Part shown: positions 6,251-12,565 of the stretch, piece by piece | Layout of the letters: every line of letters begins with the position of its first letter | Position numbering within the stretch: position 1 is the stretch's first letter | From: an uncultured Eubacteriales bacterium | GTDB lineage: Bacteria > Bacillota > Clostridia > Christensenellales > Aristaeellaceae | DNA: 12,565 nt | Assembly (NCBI GenBank): GCA_900542395.1 | Contig: UQNM01000059.1 | Location: 1-12,565 of the forward strand | Direction of reading: 5' to 3' | Program-made: the position numbers and the translations under genes | Notes under the pieces: generated by a model | What the model was told of the DNA's origin: nothing | Database searches by the model: none | The model's input: the letters and a program-made list of their open reading frames with translations, nothing else

Positions 6251-6283
6251 ATGCAGGAAGCGCGAAACTTCTTGCATTTTTTT
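6251..6283 (+). terminator. Rho-independent terminator after surE
   Basis: ATGCAGGAAG (6251-6260), a 7-base loop CGCGAAA, and CTTCTTGCAT (6268-6277) form a 10-bp stem with one G-U pair. A run of T's through 6283 follows. This ends the VanW-surE operon. Confidence 0.88.
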
Positions 6284-6300
6284 CGCAGTTTTGATACAAT
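6272..6300 (+). promoter_or_regulatory. Sigma-A-type promoter of the rpiR operon, embedded in the surE terminator
   Basis: TTGCAT (6272-6277), a 17-base spacer, and TACAAT (6295-6300), about 46 bases before the regulator's start. The -35 hexamer is the last six bases of the terminator's 3' arm, and the spacer contains the T-run. Confidence 0.72.
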
Positions 6301-6346
6301 AAAGTCAAAGAATAAGCGGGCGTTTTGCCCCGGGAGGTCAAACGTT

Positions 6347-7213
6347 ATGCAGGATATGCAGGACATGATGCGCAGACTCAATCAGTCCGGCAAAAGACTG
6401 AGCAAGGGTCATCGCAAGATTGCGGAATATATTGTGGAGCACTACGACAAGGCCGTTTTTATGACGGCCAGCAAGCTGGGCGAGAAGGTCGGCGTGAGCG
6501 AATCGACCGTCGTTCGCTTTGCCTCGGCGATGGGGTATGAGGGCTATCCGCAGCTGCAGCGGGCGCTTCAGGAGCTCGTGCGCCACTGGCTGACGGCGGT
6601 GCAGCGCTTTGAAATGGCGACGGATATCGACCAAAGCGAGGTGCTGCGCACGGTGCTGCATGCCGATATGCAGAATATCCGCACGACGACCGAGGAAATT
6701 GACACCGCCGCGTTTGACGAGGTGGTTGATAAAATCATCGGCGCGCGCAACATCTATGTGATGGGCCTGCGCTCGGCTGCGCCGATTGCGCAGTTCCTCG
6801 CGTATTACCTCAACTTTATCTTTGACAACGTGCGCGTGGTTTCCGAGGCGAGCGGCGACGTGTTTGAACAGATCAGCCGCATCAACGAGAGCGATCTGCT
6901 CTTTGGCATCAGCTTCCCGCGCTATTCGACGCGCACGCTTGAAGCGATGAGCTTCGCGAAGGCGCGCGGCGCGCAGGTCATCGGCCTGACCGACGGCCCG
7001 ATGTCCCCGGTCTACGCGACGAGCACCGTCTGCCTGACCGCGCGGACGGATATGGCCTCGTTCGTGGATTCGATGGCCGCGCCGCTGTCGGTCATCAACG
7101 CGCTGATCGTCGCCCTCGGCCTCAGAAGGAAGGACGAACTCAGCGAGCATTTCCGCTTGATGGAAGGAATTTGGGATGAATACAGGGTCTATGTCGGCAA
7201 AGACCGCGTGTGA
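6347..7213 (+). CDS. MurR/RpiR-family transcriptional regulator (HTH + SIS domain)
   Basis: The 288-residue regulator has an N-terminal RpiR-type HTH (~1-77), with LSKGHRKIAEYIVEHYDKAV, then KLGEKVGVSESTVVRFASAM as the recognition region. A C-terminal SIS domain (~125-255) follows, with YVMGLRSAAPIAQFLAYYLN and a central 'DLLFGISFPRYSTRTLE' strand-loop. SIS domains in this family bind phosphosugars (for example MurNAc-6P, ribose-5P), which tune DNA binding. The ligand here is unknown, since no sugar gene is adjacent. ATG 6347 follows GGGAGG (6332-6337) by 9 bases. An upstream in-frame ATG at 6251 lies inside the terminator and is rejected. The 3' end overlaps the next gene by 38 bases, so the pair forms an operon, possibly autoregulated. 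Confidence 0.92.
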   Translation: MQDMQDMMRRLNQSGKRLSKGHRKIAEYIVEHYDKAVFMTASKLGEKVGVSESTVVRFASAMGYEGYPQLQRALQELVRHWLTAVQRFEMATDIDQSEVLRTVLHADMQNIRTTTEEIDTAAFDEVVDKIIGARNIYVMGLRSAAPIAQFLAYYLNFIFDNVRVVSEASGDVFEQISRINESDLLFGISFPRYSTRTLEAMSFAKARGAQVIGLTDGPMSPVYATSTVCLTARTDMASFVDSMAAPLSVINALIVALGLRRKDELSEHFRLMEGIWDEYRVYVGKDRV

Positions 7214-8444
7214 CGTTGCCGTGATCGGCGGCGGCGCGGCGGGCATGATGGCCGCGCTGCAAGCCGCCTGGGCGGGCGCGCGCGTGGCGCTGCTTGAAAA
7301 AAACGAAAAACTGGGCAAGAAGATTTATATTACGGGCAAGGGGCGCTGCAACGTGACCAACGTTGCGGATATCGACGATTTCTTTAAGCAGATTCCGAGA
7401 AATCCGCGCTTTCTGAACGCGGCGGCGCGCCAGTTTACGCACGAGGATGTGACCGGGCTGCTGGAGATGCTCGGCACGCCGACCAAGGTTGAGCGCGGCG
7501 GCCGCGTCTTCCCGGAGAGCGACAAGGCGAGCGACGTGACGCGCGCGCTGGAGCGCGGGATGCGGGATGCGGGCGTTGTGATTTCGCTGAACACGCAGGT
7601 CGCCCACGTGCGGCAGGCGGAGGGCGGCTTTGACGTGGAGCTGGCGCAGGGCGGCACGCTGCGCGCCAAGAGCGTGATCGTCGCGACCGGCGGCGTGAGC
7701 TATCCCTCGACGGGCAGCACGGGCGACGGCTATTTGTTCGCCAAAGAAAACGGGCTGAACGTCACCAAGCTGAGCGCGTCGCTGGTCGGCCTGACGATGG
7801 ATGAAAAATGGCCGACGCTTTTGCAGGGGCTGTCGCTCAAGAATGTGCGAATCACCGCGAAGGTGGGCAAGAAGACGATTTACAGCGAGCTGGGCGAGAT
7901 GCTGTTCACGCATTTCGGCGTAAGCGGCCCGCTGATGATCGAGCTGAGCAGCCACGCGCCGGAGGATTTCTCGCAGATGGCCGTGACGCTGGATATGAAG
8001 CCCGGCCTGACGGAAGAGCAGGTCGATTTGCGGTTGCAGCGCGATTTTGCCGAGAACATCCGTAAGCAGCTTTCCTCCGTGCTGACGGGGCTGATGCCCG
8101 CGCGCATGGCGCCGGTTTTCGCCAAGCTCTGCGGCGTGGACGCGGATACGCCGATCAATCAGGTGACGCGCGAGCAGCGGCTGGCGATTGGCCGCGCGCT
8201 CAAGGCGCTCCCGCTTCGCGTCGTCGGTACGAGGCCGATTGAGGAGGCCATCGTCACGCGGGGCGGCGTTGATGTGCTGGAAATCACGCCGGGCACGATG
8301 ATGAGCAAGAAGACGCCGGGGCTGTTCTTCGCGGGCGAGGTGCTGGATGTGGATGCGCATACCGGCGGGTTCAACCTGCAAATTGCATTTTCAACCGGCG
8401 CGCTGGCGGGCAAGAGCGCCGCAGCGTGGTCAATGGAGCGATAA
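7176..8444 (+). CDS. HI0933/BaiN-family FAD-dependent oxidoreductase (YhiN-like)
   Basis: This 422-residue flavoprotein has the usual family length. It has an N-terminal dinucleotide-binding motif (VAVIGGGAAGMMAA, residues 15-27) with an acidic residue ending the second strand (LLEKNEKLGKKIY). The hallmark TGKGRCNVTN is at 53-62, a mid-protein VIVATGGVSYPSTGSTGDGY region follows, and the C-terminal FFAGEVLDVDAHTGGFNLQ closes the FAD site. Family members are annotated as 'aminoacetone oxidase', 'NAD(P)/FAD-dependent oxidoreductase' or BaiN (bile-acid flavin reductase), and most have no proven substrate, so I give none. ATG 7176, inside the regulator gene, has GAAGGA 7 bases upstream; ATG 7191 is a weaker option. 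Translational coupling to the regulator is likely. Confidence 0.9.
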   Translation: MNTGSMSAKTACDVAVIGGGAAGMMAALQAAWAGARVALLEKNEKLGKKIYITGKGRCNVTNVADIDDFFKQIPRNPRFLNAAARQFTHEDVTGLLEMLGTPTKVERGGRVFPESDKASDVTRALERGMRDAGVVISLNTQVAHVRQAEGGFDVELAQGGTLRAKSVIVATGGVSYPSTGSTGDGYLFAKENGLNVTKLSASLVGLTMDEKWPTLLQGLSLKNVRITAKVGKKTIYSELGEMLFTHFGVSGPLMIELSSHAPEDFSQMAVTLDMKPGLTEEQVDLRLQRDFAENIRKQLSSVLTGLMPARMAPVFAKLCGVDADTPINQVTREQRLAIGRALKALPLRVVGTRPIEEAIVTRGGVDVLEITPGTMMSKKTPGLFFAGEVLDVDAHTGGFNLQIAFSTGALAGKSAAAWSMER

Positions 8445-8446
8445 AC

Positions 8447-8481
8447 AAAGGGGTATGCGCTGTTGAGACGCATACCCTTTT
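8447..8481. terminator. Terminator between convergent operons
   Basis: AAAGGGGTATGCG (8447-8459), a 9-base loop, and CGCATACCCTTTT (8469-8481) give a 13-bp stem with one G-U pair. A's on the left and T's on the right let it work in both directions, ending the flavoprotein gene from the left and the transporter operon from the right. Confidence 0.85.
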
Positions 8482-8541
8482 GTCGAAAATCCCCGCATGG
8501 GAACTGCCGTATTTTTTGCGAGCGCCGACCGGTTTTCGGAA

Positions 8542-9315
8542 TCAGTTTCCACATTCGATGCTGATTGCGTTGAATTTTTCCAGAATGTCCTCGACCTTGA
8601 GGTTCTTCCGCGCTTCGCCGGAAACGTCCATCTCTGCACGTCCCTGATGCATCATCAGCAGGCGGTCGCCGTATTCGACGGCATAGCGCAGGTTGTGCGT
8701 GACCATGATCGTCGTCAGCTGCTTTTCGCGGACGATCCTGCCCGTCAATTCCATGATGATTTCAGCCGTCTTGGGATCGAGCGCCGCCGTGTGTTCATCC
8801 AGAATCAGGAACTCGATGGGGGTCATGGTGCTCATCAGCAGCGCCATGGCCTGACGCTGGCCGCCGGAGAGATTGCCGACCGGAACGCCCATCTTATCCT
8901 CCAGACCGAGGCCGAGCTGGGCGAGCATGGCGCGGTATTCCTCTGTCTTTTTGCGGTTGACGCAGGGCATGAGGTTGAACGGCTTGCCCTTGTTGTCCGC
9001 CATGGACATATTCTCCAGAATGGTCATCGAGGGGCACGTGCCGCGCGCGGGATCCTGATAGACGCGGCCGATGCGGCGATGGCGCCTATGCTCCGGCATG
9101 TGGGTGATATCCTCGTTGCCGATGAGGATTTTGCCCTCGTCGATCGGGATGGAGCCGCAGATGATGTTGAGCAGCGACGTTTTGCCCGAACCGTTGGAGC
9201 CGACGACGCAGACGAACTGCCGTTCCGGAATGGAGAGGGAGAAATCGTTGAACAGGCAGGTCTCGTTGACCGTGCCGCCCTGATATACCTTGACGATATT
9301 GCGCAACTCAAGCAT
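8542..9315 (-). CDS. trpZ: ABC transporter ATP-binding protein, TrpXYZ type
   Basis: The 257-residue ATPase subunit has Walker A GSNGSGKT (39-46), a Q-loop in GRVYQDP (Q87), signature LSGGQRQ (149-155), Walker B FLILDEHTAALD (169-180) and H-loop H207. The DEHTAALDPKT form of Walker B, and the insert between Q-loop and signature carrying 'ENMSMADNKG', are typical of the COG1101 ATPases that partner the COG4120 permease and COG2984 binding protein. ATG 9315 starts MLELRNIVKVY and overlaps the permease stop by 8 bases; an upstream in-frame extension is serine/arginine-rich and not conserved. It is the last gene of the operon. The substrate (tryptophan) is assigned from the T-box leader. The symbol follows the streptococcal TrpXYZ naming. 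Confidence 0.88.
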   Translation of the reverse strand: MLELRNIVKVYQGGTVNETCLFNDFSLSIPERQFVCVVGSNGSGKTSLLNIICGSIPIDEGKILIGNEDITHMPEHRRHRRIGRVYQDPARGTCPSMTILENMSMADNKGKPFNLMPCVNRKKTEEYRAMLAQLGLGLEDKMGVPVGNLSGGQRQAMALLMSTMTPIEFLILDEHTAALDPKTAEIIMELTGRIVREKQLTTIMVTHNLRYAVEYGDRLLMMHQGRAEMDVSGEARKNLKVEDILEKFNAISIECGN

Positions 9316-10186
9316 GACGTTTCGCCTTCTTTCGATGACCGCCCGCGACGATGATGACGAACAGCAGCGTCGCCGTGACGAGTTTGAGATCAAACGGGGA
9401 GAGGCCGAAGCTCAGCGCGAGCGCCACGCAGCCTTTATAGAGGATGGAACCGAGCACGACGGCGGTTGTCGCGCGCAGAAAGCGCAGGCCGCGAAGCAAC
9501 TGTGTGCCGACGATGACGGAGGCGACGGCCAGAACCAGCGTGCCCGTGCCCATTGAGATATCAAAATACCGCTGATACTGGCACATGATGCAGCCGGAGA
9601 GCGCGACGAGCGCGTTGGCAATCGCCAGACCGAGGATCTTCACCTTGCCGCTGTCCTTGGCGAGGCTGGCGACGAGCGTGGGGTTATCGCCGGTTGCGCG
9701 GAGCAGGAAGCCCGAGCGTGTGGCGAGATACGCATCCATCAGCGCTTTGACCAGCAGGGCGACGAGCGCCATCAGAATCACGGGGGCGTAGGGCTGGACG
9801 TTTGCCGGCAGCGCGGAGACGAGCTCGTTTTTGAAGAGCGTGTTGAAGGAAAAGAGCTGCACGTTCGCACGCCCGGCGATATGCAGATTGACGGAATACA
9901 GCCCCGTCATCATAATGATGCCCGACAGCAGATCGCGCACATGAAACCGCACGTGGATCACGCCGGTGAGCACGCCCGCCGCCGCGCCCGCCAGAAGCGA
10001 AGCGGGGAGCGTCAGCAGAGGGTTCACGCCGTTTGAAATCATCAGCGCCGTGACAGCCGCGCCCAGCGGGAAGGACGAATCCACCGTCATATCCGGAAAA
10101 TCGAGGATTTTGAATGTGATGTACACGCCGAGAGCCAGAACCGCGTAGATCAGACCCTGTTCGAGCACGCCGAGAAGCTGTGCCAT
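9308..10186 (-). CDS. trpY: ABC transporter permease, TrpXYZ type (COG4120)
   Basis: The 292-residue integral membrane protein has about eight hydrophobic segments. It belongs to the permease group related to branched-chain amino-acid transporters. The N-terminus is diagnostic: MAQLLGVLEQGLIYAVLALG, then YITFKILDFPDMTVDSSFPLG (21-41). The second half has LAIANALVALSGCIMCQYQRYFDISMGTGTL, the presumed ATPase-contact region of this family. It should form a homodimeric channel with two copies of the neighbouring ATPase. ATG 10186 has GGAGG about 7 bases upstream; an in-frame ATG at 10219 lacks that support. It overlaps the ATPase gene and is separated from the binding-protein gene by 130 bases holding a hairpin. 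Confidence 0.9.
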   Translation of the reverse strand: MAQLLGVLEQGLIYAVLALGVYITFKILDFPDMTVDSSFPLGAAVTALMISNGVNPLLTLPASLLAGAAAGVLTGVIHVRFHVRDLLSGIIMMTGLYSVNLHIAGRANVQLFSFNTLFKNELVSALPANVQPYAPVILMALVALLVKALMDAYLATRSGFLLRATGDNPTLVASLAKDSGKVKILGLAIANALVALSGCIMCQYQRYFDISMGTGTLVLAVASVIVGTQLLRGLRFLRATTAVVLGSILYKGCVALALSFGLSPFDLKLVTATLLFVIIVAGGHRKKAKRHA

Positions 10187-10273
10187 ATTGAACCTCCGTG
10201 ATGACGCAAGTGAGCGCACAGGACGTATGCCCCGTGCGTCGCGATGCGTTTTCTTTATCTATGGGATATTGGA

Positions 10274-10305
10274 TGCGGAAGACATTCAGAAAACATGTTT
10301 CCGCA
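10274..10305 (-). other. Intercistronic hairpin between binding protein and permease genes
   Basis: On the minus strand, TGCGGAAACA pairs with TGTCTTCCGCA (one bulged C), giving a 10-bp stem around an 11-base loop. It starts 11 bases after the binding-protein stop. There is no T-run behind it, so full termination is unlikely. Stems here often protect the upstream message and raise binding-protein levels over the membrane subunits; that role is inferred. Confidence 0.55.
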
Positions 10306-10316
10306 GGGGGAAGGGA

Positions 10317-11279
10317 TTACTCCGCCTCGATGGCGCGGGCGGCCAGATCGTCGGAAAGGGTGATGCCAAAGCGGGCGAGCGCTTCGGCGTTGACGTACAG
10401 GCTCGGATCGGAGATGACTTCATAAGTCATGTCGCTGGCCTTCGCCTCGCCCTTGAGCACCTTCGCCGCCATCAGGCCGGTCTGGTGCCCCAGCGCGATG
10501 TAATCCAGACCCTCCGCCGCGACGCAGCCGAGCTTCACCTGCTCGATTTCAGAGCCGAAAACCGGCTTGCCCGCGGCGTTGGCCTTGTCCAGCACGAGCG
10601 CCAGCGCGGAAACGACGGTGTTATCGGTCAGATTGGTCAGGCAATCGACCTTGCCCAGCAGCGCGTCGAGCGCAAGCGGGATATCCGCGGCGGTGCTGAT
10701 GCCGGATTCGACGATTTCAAAGCCGTAATCGGGCGCGAGGGATTTGTAGGTTTCGATGGTCGAGAGGGAGTTGACCTCGCTGGTCGTGTAGAGGATGCCG
10801 ATCTTCTTCGCATCCGGCAGCATGGCGCGGATGGTGGCCAACTGCGCGGCGACGGGCAGCGCGTCGGAGGTGCCGGTCACCTCGCCGACCGCCTTGCCGT
10901 CCGCAGCGGCAAAACCGGCGGAAACGGGATCGGAAACGGCGGTGAAGATCGTCGGAATATCGCCCGCGGCGTTGTAGCAGGCCTGCGCCATCGGCGTGGC
11001 GATACCTACCATTAAGTCAACCGGCTTGGCCGCAAACTGCGCCGCAATCTGCTGGGCGACGCCCATATCGGCCTGCGCGTTCTGGTAGATGACGGTCAGG
11101 TTATCGCCCTCGACCAGACCGGCCTCGGCCAACCCTTCGATAAAGCCGGTGCGGCAGTTATCCAGAGAACCATGCTCGGCGAACTGGCCGATGCCGATGG
11201 TGTAGCTTTCCGCGGCGGCCATGGCGGCGGTGGCGGCAAAGGCGAGGGTGGCGGCGACAGCGATCATGCGCTTCAACAT
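10317..11279 (-). CDS. trpX: ABC transporter substrate-binding protein, TrpX type (ABC_sub_bind family)
   Basis: The 320-residue extracellular binding protein belongs to the COG2984/ABC_sub_bind family. The N-terminus MLKRMIAVAATLAFAATAAM is a signal peptide with an AMA-A cleavage region near residue 22. Family features follow: YTIGIGQFAEHGSLDNCRTGF, LTVIYQNAQADMGVAQQIAAQF, DLMVGIATPMAQACYNAAGDIP and IGILYTTSEVNS. The C-terminal part includes PVFGSEIEQVKLGCVAAEGLDYIALG. ATG 11279 lies 7 bases after AGGAGG. Upstream in-frame codons read through the T-box terminator and are not coding. There is no lipobox Cys at the cleavage site, unusual for a Gram-positive binding protein. It is the first gene of the T-box-controlled operon, and the substrate is most likely tryptophan. 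Confidence 0.92.
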   Translation of the reverse strand: MLKRMIAVAATLAFAATAAMAAAESYTIGIGQFAEHGSLDNCRTGFIEGLAEAGLVEGDNLTVIYQNAQADMGVAQQIAAQFAAKPVDLMVGIATPMAQACYNAAGDIPTIFTAVSDPVSAGFAAADGKAVGEVTGTSDALPVAAQLATIRAMLPDAKKIGILYTTSEVNSLSTIETYKSLAPDYGFEIVESGISTAADIPLALDALLGKVDCLTNLTDNTVVSALALVLDKANAAGKPVFGSEIEQVKLGCVAAEGLDYIALGHQTGLMAAKVLKGEAKASDMTYEVISDPSLYVNAEALARFGITLSDDLAARAIEAE

Positions 11280-11354
11280 AGGAATACCTCCTGCTTTCTG
11301 GGCGTTTTGCCCGATCGATTGGTTAGTAGAGGGAAAGCGGGGAAGGTGGGGAAT

Positions 11355-11391
11355 AAGAAAACGCCCCATGTTCCCGAAAGAACATGAGGCG
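11355..11391 (-). terminator. T-box terminator hairpin
   Basis: On the minus strand, CGCCUCAUGUUC (11391-11380), a 6-base loop, and GAACAUGGGGCG (11373-11362) form a 12-bp stem with one G-U pair, followed by UUUUCUU. Its 5' arm contains the CUCAU and part of the UUCCG needed by the antiterminator, so the two folds exclude each other. Confidence 0.92.
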
Positions 11392-11637
11392 GAAAAAACA
11401 ATTTCCGTGGTGCCACTCATATTGGCCAAGCAGGCCCGCTCACCCCGTACCATCATACGGTGCAGCTTGATAACGGGTCTGCGTCCCGTCCTCGTCTAAT
11501 AAGGCGCGAGCCCGTTGACGAGGCCCTCGGAAAGCCCATTTTGAAAGACCAGCTATACCGCACTCCCAGCGACGGCGGCTCTCTGCAATAGCGAGGATGC
11601 TTTCTACTTCTCTTTCCTCAAGCGGTTTGCTTTGTTT
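11355..11637 (-). promoter_or_regulatory. T-box riboswitch (tRNA-Trp specific, predicted) controlling the transporter operon
   Basis: The leader has the full T-box anatomy. Stem I base: GGAAAG/CUUUCC below tandem G-A mismatches (k-turn style), from 11612-11623. The specifier loop has AGAAGUA on one side and AAAAUGGG on the other, closed above by GAAAG/CUUUC. UGG (Trp) is at 11538-11536 with a purine behind it. The conserved T-box is GAGUGGCACCACGG (11418-11405). The antiterminator pairs AUGAG (11420-11416) with CUCAU (11388-11384) and CGGAA (11407-11403) with UUCCG (11394-11390) around the UGGCACC bulge. UGGC would pair with GCCA, so the tRNA discriminator is G, as in bacterial tRNA-Trp but not elongator tRNA-Met (A73). 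This disfavours the alternative register AUG. Uncharged tRNA would therefore switch the operon on. Confidence 0.93.
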
Positions 11638-11643
11638 AACTGC

Positions 11644-11672
11644 ATTATAGGATGATGCAGATGATTTGTCAA
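11644..11672 (-). promoter_or_regulatory. Consensus sigma-A promoter of the T-box/transporter operon
   Basis: On the minus strand, TTGACA (11672-11667), a 17-base spacer, then TATAAT (11649-11644). Both hexamers are perfect. Transcription should begin near 11637, just upstream of Stem I of the T-box. Confidence 0.92.
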
Positions 11673-11917
11673 CCCGTAATTTTCAAAAAAGCGAAAAAAG
11701 TTGGCGAAGATTTTGAACGGGTGGGGAATGAGGGAAACGCGGATTTGAACGTGCATGCGCGACTTCATGCGGTCTATATATGGAAGAAACAGATTCGTAC
11801 ACGGATTTGTCGGAAAAATGAAGGAAAAATGAATGGAAAAAAGCCGGCAATAATTAAGTTTTTTACGGAAGGCTGCAAAAAGTTTCAAAAAGTGTCAAAA
11901 AAAGTTCGAAAAAGGTA
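11673..11917. other. A/T-rich divergent intergenic region upstream of the rRNA promoter
   Basis: I see no credible gene here; open frames lack an SD and recognisable protein. On the + strand, A-tracts spaced roughly a helical turn apart fill 11838-11915, immediately before the rRNA -35 box. They look like UP-element and curvature sequence for RNA polymerase alpha-subunit contact. A weak palindromic pair GCATG/CATGC lies around 11750-11770. Confidence 0.5.
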
Positions 11918-11946
11918 TTGACAGGAGAGCGGGACTGCGATATAAT
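11918..11946 (+). promoter_or_regulatory. Consensus rRNA operon promoter
   Basis: TTGACA (11918-11923), a 17-base spacer, TATAAT (11941-11946). The promoter is perfect, with A-rich UP-like DNA directly upstream, about 180 bases before mature 16S rRNA. Confidence 0.93.
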
Positions 11947-11952
11947 AATCGA

Positions 11953-12122
11953 GCTGTCAGCGCGAGCAACTAAGCCGGGCGGACAGCGGATGATCCTTGA
12001 AAACGATACAGAATCAAGAAGAACGCGAACTGCGATTTTCACGAGTCGCAGTTAAAAAAGACAGTCAATTCGAGAATGAGTTTTGAACTTGGGAGCAACA
12101 GCTTCTAGGATTCAAAAGGATT
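11953..12122 (+). other. rRNA operon leader with antitermination and processing signals
   Basis: The stretch between promoter and 16S contains a hairpin GCTGTC/GACAGC (about 11954-11988) and then TGATCCTTGAAAACGATACA (11991-12010). That sequence resembles the boxA-type element 'CTTTGAAAACT' of Firmicute rRNA leaders. Next is a perfect 8-bp stem AACTGCGA/TCGCAGTT (12028-12053). The last part, up to 12122, should pair with sequence behind 16S (outside this window) for RNase III processing. Roles are inferred by analogy. Confidence 0.6.

Positions 12123-12565
<443 letters not shown>

Noticed and set aside
7140..8381. 413-residue minus-strand open frame opposite the flavoprotein gene
   Set aside because: The plus strand encodes an unmistakable flavoprotein; the antisense frame has no family motifs.
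8497..9354. 285-residue plus-strand open frame opposite the ATPase gene
   Set aside because: The minus strand carries every ABC ATPase motif; the plus frame is a shadow.
11652..11921. 89-residue open frame between the divergent promoters
   Set aside because: Lys-rich translation of A-tracts, with no SD and no recognisable domain; it overlaps promoter DNA.

Overview
The window looks like one chromosomal contig from a GC-rich, endospore-forming member of the Clostridia. The evidence is a sigK gene with a pro-sequence, Gram-positive-style SD sites and sigma-A promoters, SH3/VanW envelope proteins, a T-box leader, and a 16S rRNA start of clostridial type. A Christensenellales-like relative is possible, but this is a low-confidence guess from the partial 16S. 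Both ends sit in hard-to-assemble sequence: a pentanucleotide repeat on the left and the interior of a 16S gene on the right.

Region 1 (1-768) is genomic debris. An acyltransferase-3 N-terminus carries eight in-frame copies of a 5-bp repeat. It is cut off by an internally deleted IS256-family element of about 564 bp. That element keeps both ends and the first ~75 and last ~20 codons of its transposase, plus a hairpin that buries the transposase start codon.

Region 2 (921-2898) holds housekeeping and sporulation genes on the + strand: sigK, then a promoter, efp, and a small acidic zinc-ribbon protein of the CD1247 type, closed by a terminator.

Region 3 (3009-6283) is a tight + strand operon: two tandem secreted SH3b/VanW proteins (stop and start overlap), then surE, closed by a terminator. 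The 3' arm of that terminator also forms the -35 box of the next promoter.

Region 4 (6347-8481) holds an RpiR/SIS regulator overlapping an HI0933/BaiN-type flavoprotein, closed by a terminator that can also serve the convergent operon.

Region 5 (8542-11672, - strand) is a three-gene ABC transporter (binding protein, permease, ATPase) of the TrpXYZ type. It sits behind a complete T-box leader whose specifier reads best as UGG (Trp). Its acceptor-binding bulge UGGC matches the G73 discriminator of tRNA-Trp, so I read this as a tryptophan uptake operon induced by uncharged tRNA-Trp.

Region 6 (11918-12565, + strand) is a consensus rRNA promoter, a leader, and the first ~440 nt of 16S rRNA, divergent from the transporter operon. 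I found no CRISPR array, tRNA, prophage or clearly new multi-gene system. The most rewarding items are the T-box/transporter assignment, the repeat in the acyltransferase, and the architecture of the IS remnant.
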